Under the pieces are notes generated by a model. That model was not told where the DNA came from. It did no database searches and saw only the letters and a program-made list of their open reading frames with translations. Both the position numbers and the translations under genes were made by a program. Below are positions 1 through 12,797 of a DNA stretch of 64,000 bases, piece after piece. Positions within the stretch are counted from its first letter, which is position 1; the number at the start of each line of letters is the position of its first letter. Origin of the DNA: Molossus alvarezi (Eukaryota; Chordata; Mammalia; Chiroptera; Molossidae); assembly GCA_037176705.1 (NCBI GenBank), contig CM073907.1:14229001-14293000 (forward strand). Direction: 5' to 3'.

Positions 1-2252
1 GTGACCTACCCAATAGTCCACTCAAGGTTGCTCAGTACAAAAATCAACTCAGTTGCTTCTGCATTGTCTCAAACGTGATCAGCAGTAGAAGCAATAATTC
101 CACAGAGAGAGCACTTGAAAGGACAGAAGCAGTCCAAGGAGATGAGTGGAAATTTATTGGAGGAAATAATGGGAGACAAACTAAGTGTGTTAGAGTTTTA
201 GGAGAGAAACATGGAAGAATATGCTACTATGAGCCATATAAGGGCATGTTACATGGCCAGGAAGGTAAAAAGGAACTTATATCTTAAAACAACCCAAAAG
301 TGGTATAATCCTCAAGAACTGAACTACAGGTAAAGTACAGAGATACCCAATCAAAGACCCCATCACATTCATGTATTTTCATAGTCAATGTTTTCACATT
401 CAATTTTATCCTTCATCAGACCGTCAGCACTCACTATCCTCATCATTCATTCTTTATATCCTCCTCCGTGCATCTGAATTCTCCATGCTCTACCTTAGTC
501 CCCAGAAAATAAAGACTTATAATTTCTCTGTCTCCTAAAGCCATAGACTATTAGTGTCTTTCCTTTTAGATTTTATGGAAATGGAAAAACACAGTATATA
601 CTTTGTGTCTGGTTCCTTTCACTCTTCATTCTATTTGTATAATTTGTTTATGTTGCATGTAACTCTAGTATGTTCATTCTTGATACATAATGCCATTGCA
701 TGAATATTATTTCTGTACTGATTATATATTTCCGAGCATTTGGGTGGCTTTCAGTTTGGGACTACTTGAAAAGCTGATGTTCTGAACATTCAGTATCAGG
801 TATTTCTCACGTTGGACACATTTCTGCTTAGTGAATGCTTAAGAGTTAAATTGCTCAGTGTTAGTTTCCATAGTCCATCCTAATGCCTACAAAACTCAAC
901 CTTTCATACTTTTATTTTCTAATACAAGCACATTACTGCACACTTAATCTTACACACTCTTCTCTGCACTCTGCCATTTTTGTCAAAGTCCAGGTATTTG
1001 TTTTCTTATACACCTTGATTTTCACATCCTCATGATCTTTGATGTATCCCTAACACACACATTCCACTAGTGTCAAAAGTAACATTCTCAGTAAAGCATT
1101 CCATATCTAAACTATATAGTATATAAAACATACACACAAATCTATAATTTTAGGAAATGCAATTTACATACATACATATGTGTTGACTAATACAGAGACA
1201 CAAAGCACACAGCCCATTCTCAGTCACACAAAACTCCTTCCTTATGCAGACTTCCAAAAACCAAATCAGTCACACACTAAACATTACCCAGTTTGAACCA
1301 ACATGTTGTGGACTTGTGTAAACACCATGCAAATTAGAGTCACCACCCCATACTGCTACAAATGTGAATAACACATATCCAGACACATTTATGAAAGATG
1401 ATGAAAATCTTAACTAGTTAAATAATGAGTAATGAGCTTGGTTATGATTGAAACAGAGACAGTGACCTAATACTAATGCACACGTTAATTTCTTCTAAAA
1501 TAAAAACTTATTTTATACATCCTTATATATTTCTCAATTAATATACATATCAGTATAAATAAATATACATGCAGAAGACATCATAAAACTTGAACCACAT
1601 ATACCCTAATTGTACACTTGTTTAAAGAGGACATTTGGTAGATATCTAACATTTAGTTTCTGCATACTATCTTTCAGGCATGGTTCTAATTTTTTGATAA
1701 TCATATAGATCTTCAGTAATGTACATACAAGATGCCCAAACCCACTGACATCCACCAAACATGCAACTGTAATGTGTTTACTTAAATTTGAAGGAAATGG
1801 AATTTTCTATGGAAAACCACTGGAAGTTTTCTGATTGGTTGATTTGTGGAATATAATGAACATAACAGTCTGAGGAAGGGGGTAGTCCCAGAGACATGGA
1901 AGTGGGATACAGACTGACAATCCCCTAAATAGGGGGGTGGTGGGGAAGAGATAAACCACAGAATTTATATGCATCTATGCATGAACATTGGACATGGACA
2001 ACAAACTGGGGAAAGGGCAGGGAGGGAGGGGAAGGGGAAAATCAGTGGGGGGAAAAGGAGAAACATCTGTAACAAAAATTAATTAATAAAAAATGAATAA
2101 AAAAAAAGAAAAACCACTGGAATGTCTATTAAAGCACGTGTCATGTGTGATGATGATATCTGATGTGTAATGTCAACTCAATGTGGAGTATTAAATAACA
2201 CAAACCCTAGAATATGCCTCATTTCTGTTCTTTTCAAAATTCCAATTCCCAG
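1..2252 (+). repeat. Array unit R0, right part
   Basis: The first bases match the array unit about 2.03 kb after its exon (compare 35757 onward). The segment runs up to the acceptor of E1. It has no SINE at the site used in the later units, near 900. Its length is raised by an L1 tail at 1826-2109. Apart from that insertion and an old L1-like stretch around 600-870 it is intron-like, with no supported gene. Confidence 0.85.
1826..2109 (+). mobile_element. 5'-truncated L1, 3' tail only
   Basis: The segment matches, in opposite orientation, the 3' end of the long L1 that starts at 4708. It ends in an A-rich tail. A 13-bp direct repeat, AAAACCACTGGAA, lies on both sides (1813-1825 and 2110-2122), which fits target-primed insertion into the R0 intron. 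No other unit has an insertion here, so it arose after this unit had separated from the rest. Confidence 0.88.
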
Positions 2253-2396
2253 GACTTAACACCGAAGAAGATGGGTCTCAGCCTGAGTCACATGAGGAGG
2301 GCACACAACTTACTCTGACACCTGAAGAAAAACCTTCTTCTTCCACCAATTTCACCTGTGTCTTCTCCACATCCAGGACTCCACTCGGCGATGAGG
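2253..2396 (+). CDS. E1: 48-residue repeat exon, phase 1-1
   Basis: Candidate internal coding exon of an unidentified gene. The acceptor CAG ends at 2252 after a T-rich tract, and the donor GTGAGA begins at 2397. The exon starts with the last two bases of a codon and ends with the first base of the next, so the reading frame survives joining to any other copy. Residues 14-33 read HEEGTQLTLTPEEKPSSSTN. They lack the VIDLT core of the later copies and are followed by an N-F-T sequon and a cysteine. If the donor were ignored, the frame would stay open to a TGA at 2510-2512. This is the most diverged copy, and the spacer separates it from the main array. Function unknown. Confidence 0.55.
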
Positions 2397-3298
2397 GTGA
2401 GAAATGTGCTGAGGTGGGATCTGAGACTGAAGAAGAGATGCAGCCGAGTTGCTTAGCCCAGTCTCTACTTAGTCTACTTTCTCCTTCGACACAGGAAGGG
2501 CTTCAGGGCTGAGACTGGTACTAAAGTGTCTGCAGAGGGACACACAGGGAGTGTGACTTCAAGGACAAGGCAAGGTCCCTCAGCACAAAGTTTCTACATA
2601 GCATCACTGGGACAGTTGTGGCTGAGGTAGTGGACAGTGCCCATATGTTGATGGGGGTTCAGTCAGAACCTTCCCCTCAGATGAGCACAAACTCATATCC
2701 TCACATACGCACATCTGTCCCCCTTCATACCCATTTCCCCTGCTTTTTCCTTGCTTGCTCTAGACACAGGCCTTCCCTCCACCTCTATCATTTCCACTCT
2801 CTAGTAGCACTACTCAGGTACAACCTTACCTCCATCCTTCACACAATCATTTTCAGACCTACCCATTTACACACTAGTTCCTCACAGAATTCACACTCCT
2901 CACACACATCATCTGGATTACATTTCTCAATCTAGGTCAACCTTTACAAACTCCTATGCCCTGAAGGAAATGAACTTTCTTTCAGCTGTTGTCTTTCTAA
3001 TCCACATGACTCCTCAGGCACCAGGCCTTCAGTCCTTCATAGAGATGTATGTTCTGGGAGCTCACAGACAGCTCTCTTACATTCTCCATCTCACAGAAAG
3101 AACAGGTACCACTCCCGTTCAGAGGTGCTGTCACATCACATAACACACATGCAGACACCTCCATACTACGTCCCCTTTACTGACATCAGAAACACTCACC
3201 AGATATGTCGCTGTCATACATCCAACTCCACAGAACATTCATACAAAGTAGCATCCTCATTCCCACGTAGTTATACATGTAAACCCCTGAATAAAATG

Positions 3299-3480
3299 TT
3301 TGACAAGAGATGCAGCTGAGCTGCTCAGCCCAGTTTCTACGTAGATCCCTTTCCCCTCAGAAACAGGAAGGGCTTCAGGGCAGACCCACTAGTACTAAAG
3401 TTTCTGCAGGAAGACAACAGGGAGTGTGCCTTCAAGGACAGTACATGGTCCCTCAGCACTAATCTCTTACATAGCTGGAG
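3299..3480 (+). repeat. Internal duplicate of the exon's downstream flank (R1)
   Basis: This stretch resembles 2428-2610 of the same unit. Both share GAGATGCAGC, a pyrimidine tract ending in CAG, GGAAGGGCTTCAGGGC, ACTAGTACTAAAG and GGTCCCTCAGCAC. The offset is about 872 bases. The similarity starts some 35 bases after the E1 donor, so the exon proper was not copied. The duplicate has lost one base next to GAGATG and has no stop at the equivalent of the TGA. Confidence 0.75.
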
Positions 3481-4956
3481 ATTTCCCATAAACACACACT
3501 TTCACCACATGTTCACACAGGTCGTGTCCATCTTAACTCCTACAAACATTGCACACATATTCTCATTTTCTTATGTTTGAAAATTTTTTTCCTAGCATTC
3601 CATCCATTCCAGCAAAATGTTTCACCTCTTGGAACCCAGAAGCCTGTATCGCTGTGGATCAGTAAATGGAAGAGAATGGAGGGGCACCCAGGAGGTGTGT
3701 ATGGCAATGCCTGGAAGTCTCACATGTCATTTCCATTTATTTTTCACTGTAGAAACATAATTGTATGGTGAGAACTACCTGCAAAGGGAGCTGATGAATA
3801 TAATATAGTTGCATTTCCAGGGAGAAAATCGTCATTGGTGTCAGTACCATTTACAGTGAACCTCCTGTCTAAAAACACAGTCACCATGACATACATTGAC
3901 ACAATAAATATTATGGTGCATATAATATTTGCATAGGAACCATGTTATATTCTCTCTGTAGATGGAGGCCAGGTAGATTCACGGAACACTTCACATAGTT
4001 GATTTTTATTGATTGTTCAATGCACAAATAAAACACAAATAGCAAACATAGAAACACGTCTATTATTTTTATTTCCCAACAAAGCTATAAATAGAAAAAC
4101 ATGCTTTGCATATAGACACAAGGCAACGACCCTATCTCAAGGCAATAAGATTGCAATGATTATTCTTCCTCAGACAACTTATCCTACATCTTTCTTAATG
4201 ACAAGCAAACTGAGGCTGCTAAGAATGAACTATTCAATCGAATCAAAGTGAATATGTGTCTAGACAATGCCCAGCAATAAGCTGAGTGACCTGCCTAATA
4301 GTCCATACAAGGTTGCTCAGTACCAAAATATATATCTTATCATTTTATTTTTTCTGGAAAAAAAAGAATACGTTTTTTTTTGTGTGTGGTATCAGTTCTT
4401 TAATCCAAGGGATATTTTACTGTATTATATTTTGAGTAACTGGTGTGTTTGTTAACCTTTTATTATTATGTTGTATCAATTGACCTTTTTAAACTATGTC
4501 TTCCATTTGATTTTATATTTATCTCTTCCCTTTACACTTATCTGTAAGATAGTCTATGTATCAATTATTCAATTTAAAGCTTTATTTTGTTACTATCTGG
4601 TTCTAATTTGTTTATTTATTTATTTTTAACCTTGCTAGACTTCTTTTTTTCTCTCAGTTTTAAATTCTCCATTTTTATTTCAGTGCATTGACTTGCCATG
4701 TTGTCTTTTAAAATTTTCATTGATTATTAGTTTATTTTTGTTACAGATGTTTCTCCTATTCCCTTCACTGATTCCCCCCTCCCCCGCTCTCCCTGCCCTG
4801 TCCCCAGCTTTGTAGTCCATGTCCATTGTTCATGCATACATGCATATAAGTTCTGTGGTTTATCCCTCCCCCACCACTCCCTCTTCTGGGGATTGTCAGT
4901 CTGTACCCGACTTCCACATCTCTGGGACTACCCCATTCCTCAGACTGTTATGTTCA

Positions 4957-7900
4957 TTATACTCTACAAATAAGTGAGACCATATGATACTTGTCTTTCT
5001 CTGTTTGGCTTATTTCATTTAGAATAATACTTTCCAGGTCCCTCCATGTAGTCTCAAAGGATAAGTGATTTTTCTTTCCTACAGCTGCATAGTACTCCAC
5101 TGTGTATATGTACCACAGCTTTTTTATCCATTTGTCTACTGATGGACATTTGGGCTGTTTCCAGATCGTAGCCATTGTAAATAGTGCTGCTGTGAACATG
5201 GAGGTACATTTATTCTTTCTGATTGGTGTTTCAGGCTTCTTATGGTATATTCCTCGAAGTGGGATCACTGGGTTAAATCAAGTTCAATTTTTAATTCTTT
5301 GAGGTAACACCATATTGCTTTTCATAGTGGCTGCACCAGTCTGCTTTCCCACCAGCAGTGTTCTAGAGTCTCCTTTTCTTCATACCCTCGCCAACACTCG
5401 TAGTTTGATGATTTGTTGATGGCGGCCATTCTGACAGGTGTGAGTTGATACCTCATTGTTGTTTTAATTTCTTTCTCTCTGATGATTAGTGATGTTGAGC
5501 ATTTCTTCATAATGTCTCTTAGCCATTTGTATGTCCTGTTTGGAGAGGTGTCTATTTAGTTCCTCTGCCCATTTTTCAATTGAGTTCTTTGTCTTCCTTC
5601 TGTTGAGTTGTATGAGCACTCTCTATATATTAAAATTTAAACCCCTATCTGATATATCATTGGCAATTATGCTCTCCCATACAGTGGGTAGCCTTTCCAT
5701 TTTTATGATTGTATCTTTTGCTGTGCAGAAGCTTTTGAGTTTAATGTAGTCCCATGTGTTTTTTTCTCTTTTGTTTCTATTGCCTTAGGTGATGTATCAG
5801 TGAAAATTCTGCTGTGTATGATGTCTGAAATTTTGTTGACAACAGTTTCTTCTAGGATGGTTATGGATTCATGATTCACATTTAAGTCTTTTATCCATTT
5901 TGAGTTTATTCTTGTGTAGGTTGTAAGTTGATGGTCTAGATTCTATTTTTTTTGCATGCAGCTGTCCAATTTTCCCAACACCATTTATTAAGGAGGCTGT
6001 CCTTACTCCACTGTATGTTCTTGCCACCTTTGTCAAGTAGTAATTGTGCATATTGCCTTGGGTCCATTTCTGTGTTCTGTGTTCTGTTCCACTGGTCTAT
6101 ATGCCTGTTCTAGCACCAGTACCAGGCTCTTTTGATTACAGTGGCTTTGTAGTATAACCTGAAAGCTGTTAATGTGATCCCTTCAACTTTGTTCTTCTTT
6201 TTCAAGATTTCTGTGGCTATTCAAAGTCTTTTTTGGTTCCATATGAACTTTTGAAGTATTTGTTCTAATTCTGTGAAGTATGCCTTTGATATTTTGATGG
6301 GGATTGCATTGAATATATAGATTGCTTTGGGTAGTAGGGACATTTTAATGATGTTAGTTCTTCCAATCCATGAACAGGGTATGTGCTTCCACTTTTTTAT
6401 ATCTTTCTCTATTTCTTTTTTCAATGACCTGTAGTTTTCTGGGAATATGTCTTTTATTTTTTTGGTTAAGTTTATTCCTAGGTATCTTAATATTTTTGCT
6501 GCAGTGGTAAATGGAATTGTGTTCCTAGTTTCTTTTTCTGTGAGTTCATCCGTGGTGTATAAGAATGCCATTGATTTCTTGACATTAATTTTGTATCCTG
6601 CTACTTTGCCAAATGTATTCATTAAGTGTAGTAAATTTTGGATGGAGTCTTTGGGGTTTTCTACATATAGTATCATGTCATCTGCGAATAATGACAGTTT
6701 CGCTTCCTCCTTTCCAATTTGGATCTTTTTTATTTTTTCTTCATGTCTGATTGTTGTGGATAAGACTTTCCCTACTATGTTAATAAGAGTGGCGAAAGTG
6801 GGCATCCTTGCCTTGTTCCTGTTCTTAAGGGAAATGCTTTTAATTTTTGCCCATTGAGTATGATGTTGGCTGTAGGTCTTTTATATATGGCCTTTATTAT
6901 GTCAAGATATGATCCCTTTATTCTCACATTGCTGAGTGTTTTTATAAGAAATGGATGCTGGATTTTGTCGAAGGGTTTTTTGGCATGTATTGATATGATC
7001 AAGTGGTTTTTATTCTTCATTTTATTTATGTGCTGTATCACATTTATTGATTTGCAAATATGTACCAGCCTTGCATTCCTGGGATGAATTCCACTTGGTC
7101 ATGGTGAGTAATTGTTTTGGTGTACTGCTGGATCAGATTTGCTAGTATTTTGTTCAGGATTTTGGCATCTATGTTCATCAGGGAATTGGGCTGTAGTTTT
7201 CTTTCTATGTAGTGTCTTTTTCTGGTTTTGGAATTAGAATTATGCTAGCTTCATAAAACGAGTTTGGAAGTCTTCCTTCTTGTTGAATTTGTTGAAATAG
7301 TTTGAGGAGAATGGGTGTTAGTTCTTCTGTGAATTATCAGTAAAACTTCCCTGTGAAGCCATCTGGGCCTGGGCTTTTGTTTGCTGGGAGAGTCTTGATT
7401 ACATCTTCAAATCCTTCAGTTGTTATTGGTCTGGTCAATTTTTCTATTCTTTCCTGGTCTAATTTTGGAACACTATGTGTTTCTAGAAATTTTTTTATTT
7501 TGCCTTGATTGTCTAATTTGTTGCCATATAATTGTTTATAGTATTTGTTAATGATTTTTTTGTATTTCTGTGGTGTGAGTTGTTACTTCTCCTCTTTCAT
7601 TTCTGATTTTGTGTATTTGGGTTCTCTTTCTTTGTTTTGTGGTGTGTCTTTTCGAAAAACCATCTCTTTGTTTCATTGATCCTTTGAATTGTTTTTTGGA
7701 CTCTAGGTCGTTTATTTTTTCTTTGATTTTTACTATTTCCTTCCTTCTACTTGCTTGGTGTTTTCTTTTTGTTTGCTCTCTAGTTTTTTACTTTGTTTGG
7801 TTAAATAGTCTATTAGAGATTTTTCTTGTTTTTTCTTGAGGTAGACCTGTAGTGCTATGAACTTCCCTCTCAGAACTGCTTTCGCTGCATCATGTAGATT

Positions 7901-8755
7901 TTGTGTTGTTGTGTGTTAAATTTCACTGGTTTCCAGAAAGTTTTTAATTTCTTCCTTGATCTCCTCAGTAACCCATTCATTGTTTAATAACATGCTGTTT
8001 AGCTTCCATGTGTTCAAATGTCTTTGCATGTTCCTGTTGCCATGATTTCTAGTTTCATGCCATTGTGATCCGAAAAGATGCTTGATATATATGATTTCAC
8101 TCTTCTTGAACTTGTAGAGACTTAGTTTTTGTCCTAACATGTGGTCTATCTTTGAGAATGTCCCATGTGCACTTGAGAAGAATGTGAATTGTGTAGTTTT
8201 GAAGTATAATTCTCTGTAGATATCTATTATATTCATTTGGTCCAGTGCTTCATGTACAGTCTCTGTTTCCTTGCTAAATTTTGTTTAGATGATCTATCCA
8301 GTGATGTCAGCGGGGTGTTGAAGTTCCCTGCTATGATTATATTTCTCTCAATTTCTTTTTTGAAGCCCTCCAGAAAATTTTAAATATATTTTGTTGCTTT
8401 TATATTGGGTGCATGTATGTTTATCAATGTTATATCTTCCTATTGGATAGATCTTTTCAATATTATGTAGTGGCTTTCTTTTTCTCTTGTTATGGCCTTC
8501 ATTTTGAAATCTATTTTATCAGATATGAGTATTGCTACCCCAGCTTTTTGTTTTTTTCCATTTGCTTGGAAGATTTTTTTTCCATTCCTTCACTTTCAAC
8601 CTATGTGAGTCTTTTGTTGTGTGGTGGGTCTCTTGTAAAGAACATATAGATGAGTCATGCTTTCTTATTCTGTCAGCTACACTGTGTCTTTTTATGGGAG
8701 CATTCAGTCCATTTACATTTAAGGTGATTATTAATATGTACTTATTTATTGCCAT
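4957..8755 (-). pseudogene. L1 ORF2 remnant (endonuclease and reverse transcriptase)
   Basis: Four open pieces can be recognised. At 8519-8755 is the start of the endonuclease domain, with LNVNGLNAPIKR and the catalytic-type LQETH. At 6775-7041 is a reverse transcriptase segment with [12 protein letters not shown]. At 6221-6805 is the catalytic FADDM motif. At 4957-5268 is the C-terminal region, with YYAAVGKKN. These are hallmarks of LINE-1 ORF2. The pieces lie in different frames and are separated by stops, so no working enzyme can be made. The ORF2 start was taken as the methionine encoded at 8755, shortly after the end of ORF1. Confidence 0.88.
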
Positions 8756-8864
8756 TTTTGTTTAGTGTGGTTATATTTTTCTTTCCATTTCTCATGCTAA
8801 TTACAGCTGTCCTTTTAACATTTCCTGCAGTGATGTTTTGGTGCTAATGTATTCCCTTAGCCTT

Positions 8865-9702
8865 TTTATTTTTTTTGGTCTGGGAAGCTCTTAATTTGAC
8901 CTATTTTGAATGACAGTTTTGCTGGGTAGAGTAGTCTTGGATTCAGATCCTTGATTTTCATGACGTTGATTGCCTCATGCCATTCCCTTCTGGCCTGTAG
9001 TGTTTCTGTTGAGAAGTCAGCTGAGAGCCTTATGAGGTTTTTTTTTGTAGGTAACCTGTTGCTTCTCTCTTGCTGCTTTTAGGACTCTCTCTTTGTCTTG
9101 AATTTTTGTCACTTTGATTACTATGCGTCTTGGTGTGGGCCTGTTTGGGTTCTTCTTATTTGAGGCTCTCTGTGCTTCTTGAACTTAAATGCCTTCTTCC
9201 TTCACCAAATTAGGGAAGTTTTCTGTCACTATTTCTTCAAATATATTCTTTAATTCTTGCTCATTTTCTTCTTCTTTGGGGACTCCTATGATGCGAGTGT
9301 TATTACATTTCCAGTTGTCCCACAGTTCTCTTAAGCTGTCTTCCTTTTGTTTATTCCTTTTGGTTTTCTGATTGGTTGATTTTTTTCTACCCTATTGTCT
9401 TATTCACTGATCCGGTCCTCAGTTTCCTCTACTCTGCTATTTAGACCTTCCAATGTGTTCTTTATTCCTGATATGTCATTCTTCATTTCTTCTTGGTGGT
9501 TTTTAATTTCCAACTGGTTGATTTTCAACATTTCTATGTCTTTACTCATGGTGCTCATGTCCTTACACATGGTGTTGAGCTTCCTCAAGATCATGGCTCT
9601 GAATTCTAGTTCTGTTAACTTGCTTAACTGCACCTCATTTATCTCATCTTCGGTAGAGGTCTCTTGTTCTTTCATTTGGCTTTTGTTTCTGTGTTTCATC
9701 AT
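8865..9702 (-). pseudogene. L1 ORF1 remnant (RNA-binding coiled-coil protein)
   Basis: The first 100 codons (9400-9702) are open and rich in Glu, Lys, Leu and Met with heptad-like spacing, as in the coiled-coil trimerisation region of L1 ORF1 proteins. Toward 8900-9010 the minus strand still encodes a stretch like the family's C-terminal region (LQARREW followed by PAKLSFK), but not in one continuous frame. ORF1 proteins bind L1 RNA as trimers; this copy is broken. Confidence 0.8.
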
Positions 9703-10738
9703 TTTGGCTATCCCAGTGGGCTGTGGAGCCTGTTACATTTTTCCTGTGGGTGTTGGTGTTCTGCTGTTTGTGGCTCCCTCTCTTGGGTTTGAATGAGGCA
9801 GGGAGGACCCACATTAAACACCACTGTCAAGTCTTACTTTCCTGATTAGAGTTGCTAGCCCAGGGAATGGTAGTTATTCTCTAGCTTTTTTGCCTGGAGG
9901 CTATTAGTAGAGGTCACCTGAAGAACCTTGGTTTCTGAGTTGAATGAAAAACTCCCTCAGGTGCTCAGTGTAAGAGGATTTCCTGAGGGTGAGGCAGATG
10001 CTGGTTGTTAATGGGCTTTAATTCACATTTCAATGGCCACTGGGTGGGGTTGAATCTTTGAGGGAGGGGCCACCTCCTCTCCCCAAGGCCCAGGAAAGGA
10101 ATAAGATGACCACAGTATTTTGTGGTTGCAACTCAGCAAAAGCTGTGAGCGCCCTCCAAATCTCAAGTGTTTCCACACAGTTCCAGTCCAGTCTGCCCTC
10201 TCTCTTCTGAAGCCCAAGGTGAGTGGCTGCTGCTAATTTAGCCTCTGTCTAAGCTCTGCTCTGTGGAGCCGCTTGGGACTTTAACACGAGGGTGCCTCTC
10301 CCAGCTAAGGGTGCCACTCCCAGCTAAGGCCTTGGCTTTCAGGGAGGCTGTGGCAGCTCTCAGCTGAGGGCGTAGCACCTAGCCGAGGGCAGGTCCCAGC
10401 CCAGGGCACAGGTCCCCGCTGAGGGCACAGGTCCCAGCCCAGGGCACAGGTCCCAGGCAAGGGTGCAGGTCCCAACTGGGGCTGCAGTTTCCAGCCGAGG
10501 GCATAGCTACCCGCTAAGATTGTTGCAGCACCCAGCCCAGGCCACTGTGGACTGTGGGCTCCCGGCACCCTCTCGCATCTTTGCAAGCCTACATGGATTG
10601 AGACAGTGTCCCTGGTTATGTGGTCCTCCAAGCTTTTTCCTGATAATTTGTCTTTATTTTTGTTTTAATTTTAGTTTGGTCCTGGGATATGGTCCATGTA
10701 GCTTCCATCGACTCTGTCGCCATTTTCCCCCTCTCGCT
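9703..10738 (-). promoter_or_regulatory. L1 5' untranslated region with promoter remnant
   Basis: A GC-rich stretch of about 1 kb upstream of ORF1, at the element's 5' end. Within the first 30 bases of the element (minus strand, about 10715-10727) is AAAATGGCGAC. This fits the YY1 site found at the start of many mammalian L1 promoters, which guides transcription initiation. Around 10380-10510 short variants of a GGGACCTGTGCCC-like phrase recur several times in a row. Present activity is unknown. Confidence 0.6.
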
Positions 10739-10869
10739 ATGTTGTCTTAAAGCTCCTGTTTTATTAACTCTGGTCACATAAACCTATAGCATGAAAAATT
10801 CTCATGTAATTATCGTTCTGTTCCTGGGTCAAATTTTGTTTAAAACTGAGATATTTGTTGCTTAATTTG

Positions 10870-10916
10870 TTCCATTAAGGTATGAATATTATCCTTGTAA
10901 AGATACCTTAATGGAA
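10870..10916. repeat. Perfect 14-bp inverted repeat
   Basis: TTCCATTAAGGTAT at 10870-10883 is the exact reverse complement of 10903-10916, with a 19-base loop. It lies about 120 bases beyond the 5' end of the L1, outside its target-site duplication. It could form a hairpin or be the remains of an inverted DNA element. No function is claimed. Confidence 0.8.
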
Positions 10917-12332
10917 TGAGATTATAAGGTCATAGTTCATAGGCTTACTTAGTTTTATAAAATGTTGGTTATCTGTTCAACAGTTGTTCCGTTGCATGGG
11001 TCAATATTTCATTTAGATCATAAAGATTCCTTTATTCACTTATATTCTGACAATCATTTGCATAATTTGATCTAATTTCTACCAGTTTGTTATCTGTAAA
11101 ATAGTGTCTAATTTTGGTTTTTATTTTTTCTGATAGCTAACAAGTTTCAAATTTCTTGATAAATATGCCTACCATTTAGTGATGTAAGAGGTGGAGCCCA
11201 GGTTCAAGTGGGGTAACACACAGAGGCAGGGTCTATTAGGGGTAAAGAAGACTGAAGAAGGCTAAGTTATGGCATGGTTGTAATGTAACTGCTGAAGTTT
11301 GGAAATAAATACATATTGCTCCTAATGAAGGAGGCATATTCTGTGGTGGGTGGCATGTAGCTAACTCTGTAGAGTCCAAATCCTGCATGGAGTCCAGCTG
11401 TTCCAGGAGATATAGACTGGGGCCTGGAACAGAGACCTGGAAAATGAGAACTTTGGCGTTTATTACAAGGACCAGGGGCTTCCTCCTTTCTTCAGTTTCG
11501 GGGGAAATGTTAAGAGTAGCCAAAAAGACGATGGCTTGTTGTAAAAATATATGAATCTATTCCTCATAGTGGAGAATATTAGACAAATATTAGAGTTGTG
11601 TGGAATTATGTTTTCAAATCCACACATATGCATCAAATCCACACAATATACACTTCATATATAACTTATGTCTGTACATAAGTTAAACAGTACTGCCTCT
11701 AAGATATAAAACACATCATGATTTTCTATAAGACAGACATGGTTCTAAGCCCCATTTTCTCAGATACTGCTTAGCCTCACTATAGGGGAGATTTAGTAAT
11801 GTGGTTACCCAAGACACACAAAATAATTTCTTTATTTAATTCATCACCAGAATCACTGTGGTCAGTGGGGGTGGCATTCCTATAGGCCAGTGAAAAGTAG
11901 CTGGAGCCCTGGAATGCAGTGATGTCACGCACAGGTCACAGAATTCTACTGAAGCCGTAGCGACGAACTGTCTCACAACAGTCCTGGCTGTGTACTCAGC
12001 ACTGGTCAGGACAGTGATTTAGTGAGGAGATATTCTCTCAAGTGACTTGCTGTCATTGACTATAATTTGTTTATATTGATTGTTCTTGTAATTTTATTAT
12101 TTGTTATCATCAAGTGACACTCTAATAGTAGAGTTTGGGGGAGATAGGTACCTGATTTGAGTGCCTTTTTAAAGAGTTGACCAGAAAGCATAAATAAAAA
12201 AATGAAACGTCTGGGAAGCAGATATTTCAGCAAAATTCTGAAGACGACAAGAGGTATGTGTTTAACACATTCTCTGGCCATAGGGTAACCCACTACTGTT
12301 TTCTAGAGAAAGATAAGTTCTAGTTGTGATGT

Positions 12333-12455
12333 AGGAGAGAGGGAGAGAGGGAAAGATCAATGCAGGGGAGAGAGAAGAGAATAGAGGGGGTTAGGAAGGG
12401 AGTGGGAGAGAGAGAGGAGCAGAGGGAGAGAGGGAGAAAGAGAGAGACACTGAGA
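12333..12455. repeat. Purine-rich GA/GGA tract
   Basis: A run dominated by GAGAGGGAGA-type sequence with few pyrimidines. It may be the degraded microsatellite part of an old SINE on the minus strand, because the Ves elements here carry a GA tract in that orientation. The following 100 bases do not clearly show a Ves head. Confidence 0.6.
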
Positions 12456-12797
12456 GGGATGTGTGTCCTGGCCTTTGTGAGAGCCCAGACAGATTGAGAG
12501 GGAATTCAGATGGCCGGGCCCCTGTCTCTCTGGCTAGGATTTGTGCTTCCCACACCATGTGACTCTGGGTTACTCTGCTTATAGACATAGTGGTTGATTA
12601 GTATAATATTTCTTAGGAAATGTATTTCCCTTCATTTTATTTCTGCCTAAGGGCATTGGATCAATAAATGATGTTGTTACCAGTTTTCCAATAGTACTTC
12701 TGTTAGCCAAAAAGAGAGTATGGTATATGGAGCAGAGGAAAACACTGGAAAAAAAGAAAAAGGAACAAAAAATGTTGAATACTTAAAACTGGTTGTG

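Larger units (their letters stand above)
2253..4327 (+). repeat. Array unit R1, left part, broken at the spacer
   Basis: Carries E1 and then follows the unit sequence until about 4327, just after the stretch matching 35757-35793. There it stops abruptly and non-array DNA begins. It contains the internal duplicate of the exon's downstream flank near 3300-3480. Confidence 0.82.
4708..10738 (-). mobile_element. Full-length, decayed L1 (LINE-1)
   Basis: About 6.0 kb, read on the minus strand. The 3' end is at 4708, followed upward by ORF2, ORF1 and a GC-rich 5' untranslated region ending at 10738. The 10-bp direct repeat ATGTTGTCTT flanks it (4698-4707 and 10739-10748), and both ends are intact. 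Both reading frames are broken into several pieces by stops and frameshifts, so it cannot move by itself. Confidence 0.9.

Noticed and set aside
11236..11523. 95-codon minus-strand open frame in the spacer
   Set aside because: No recognisable domain, no splice or promoter context, and no second copy to compare with.
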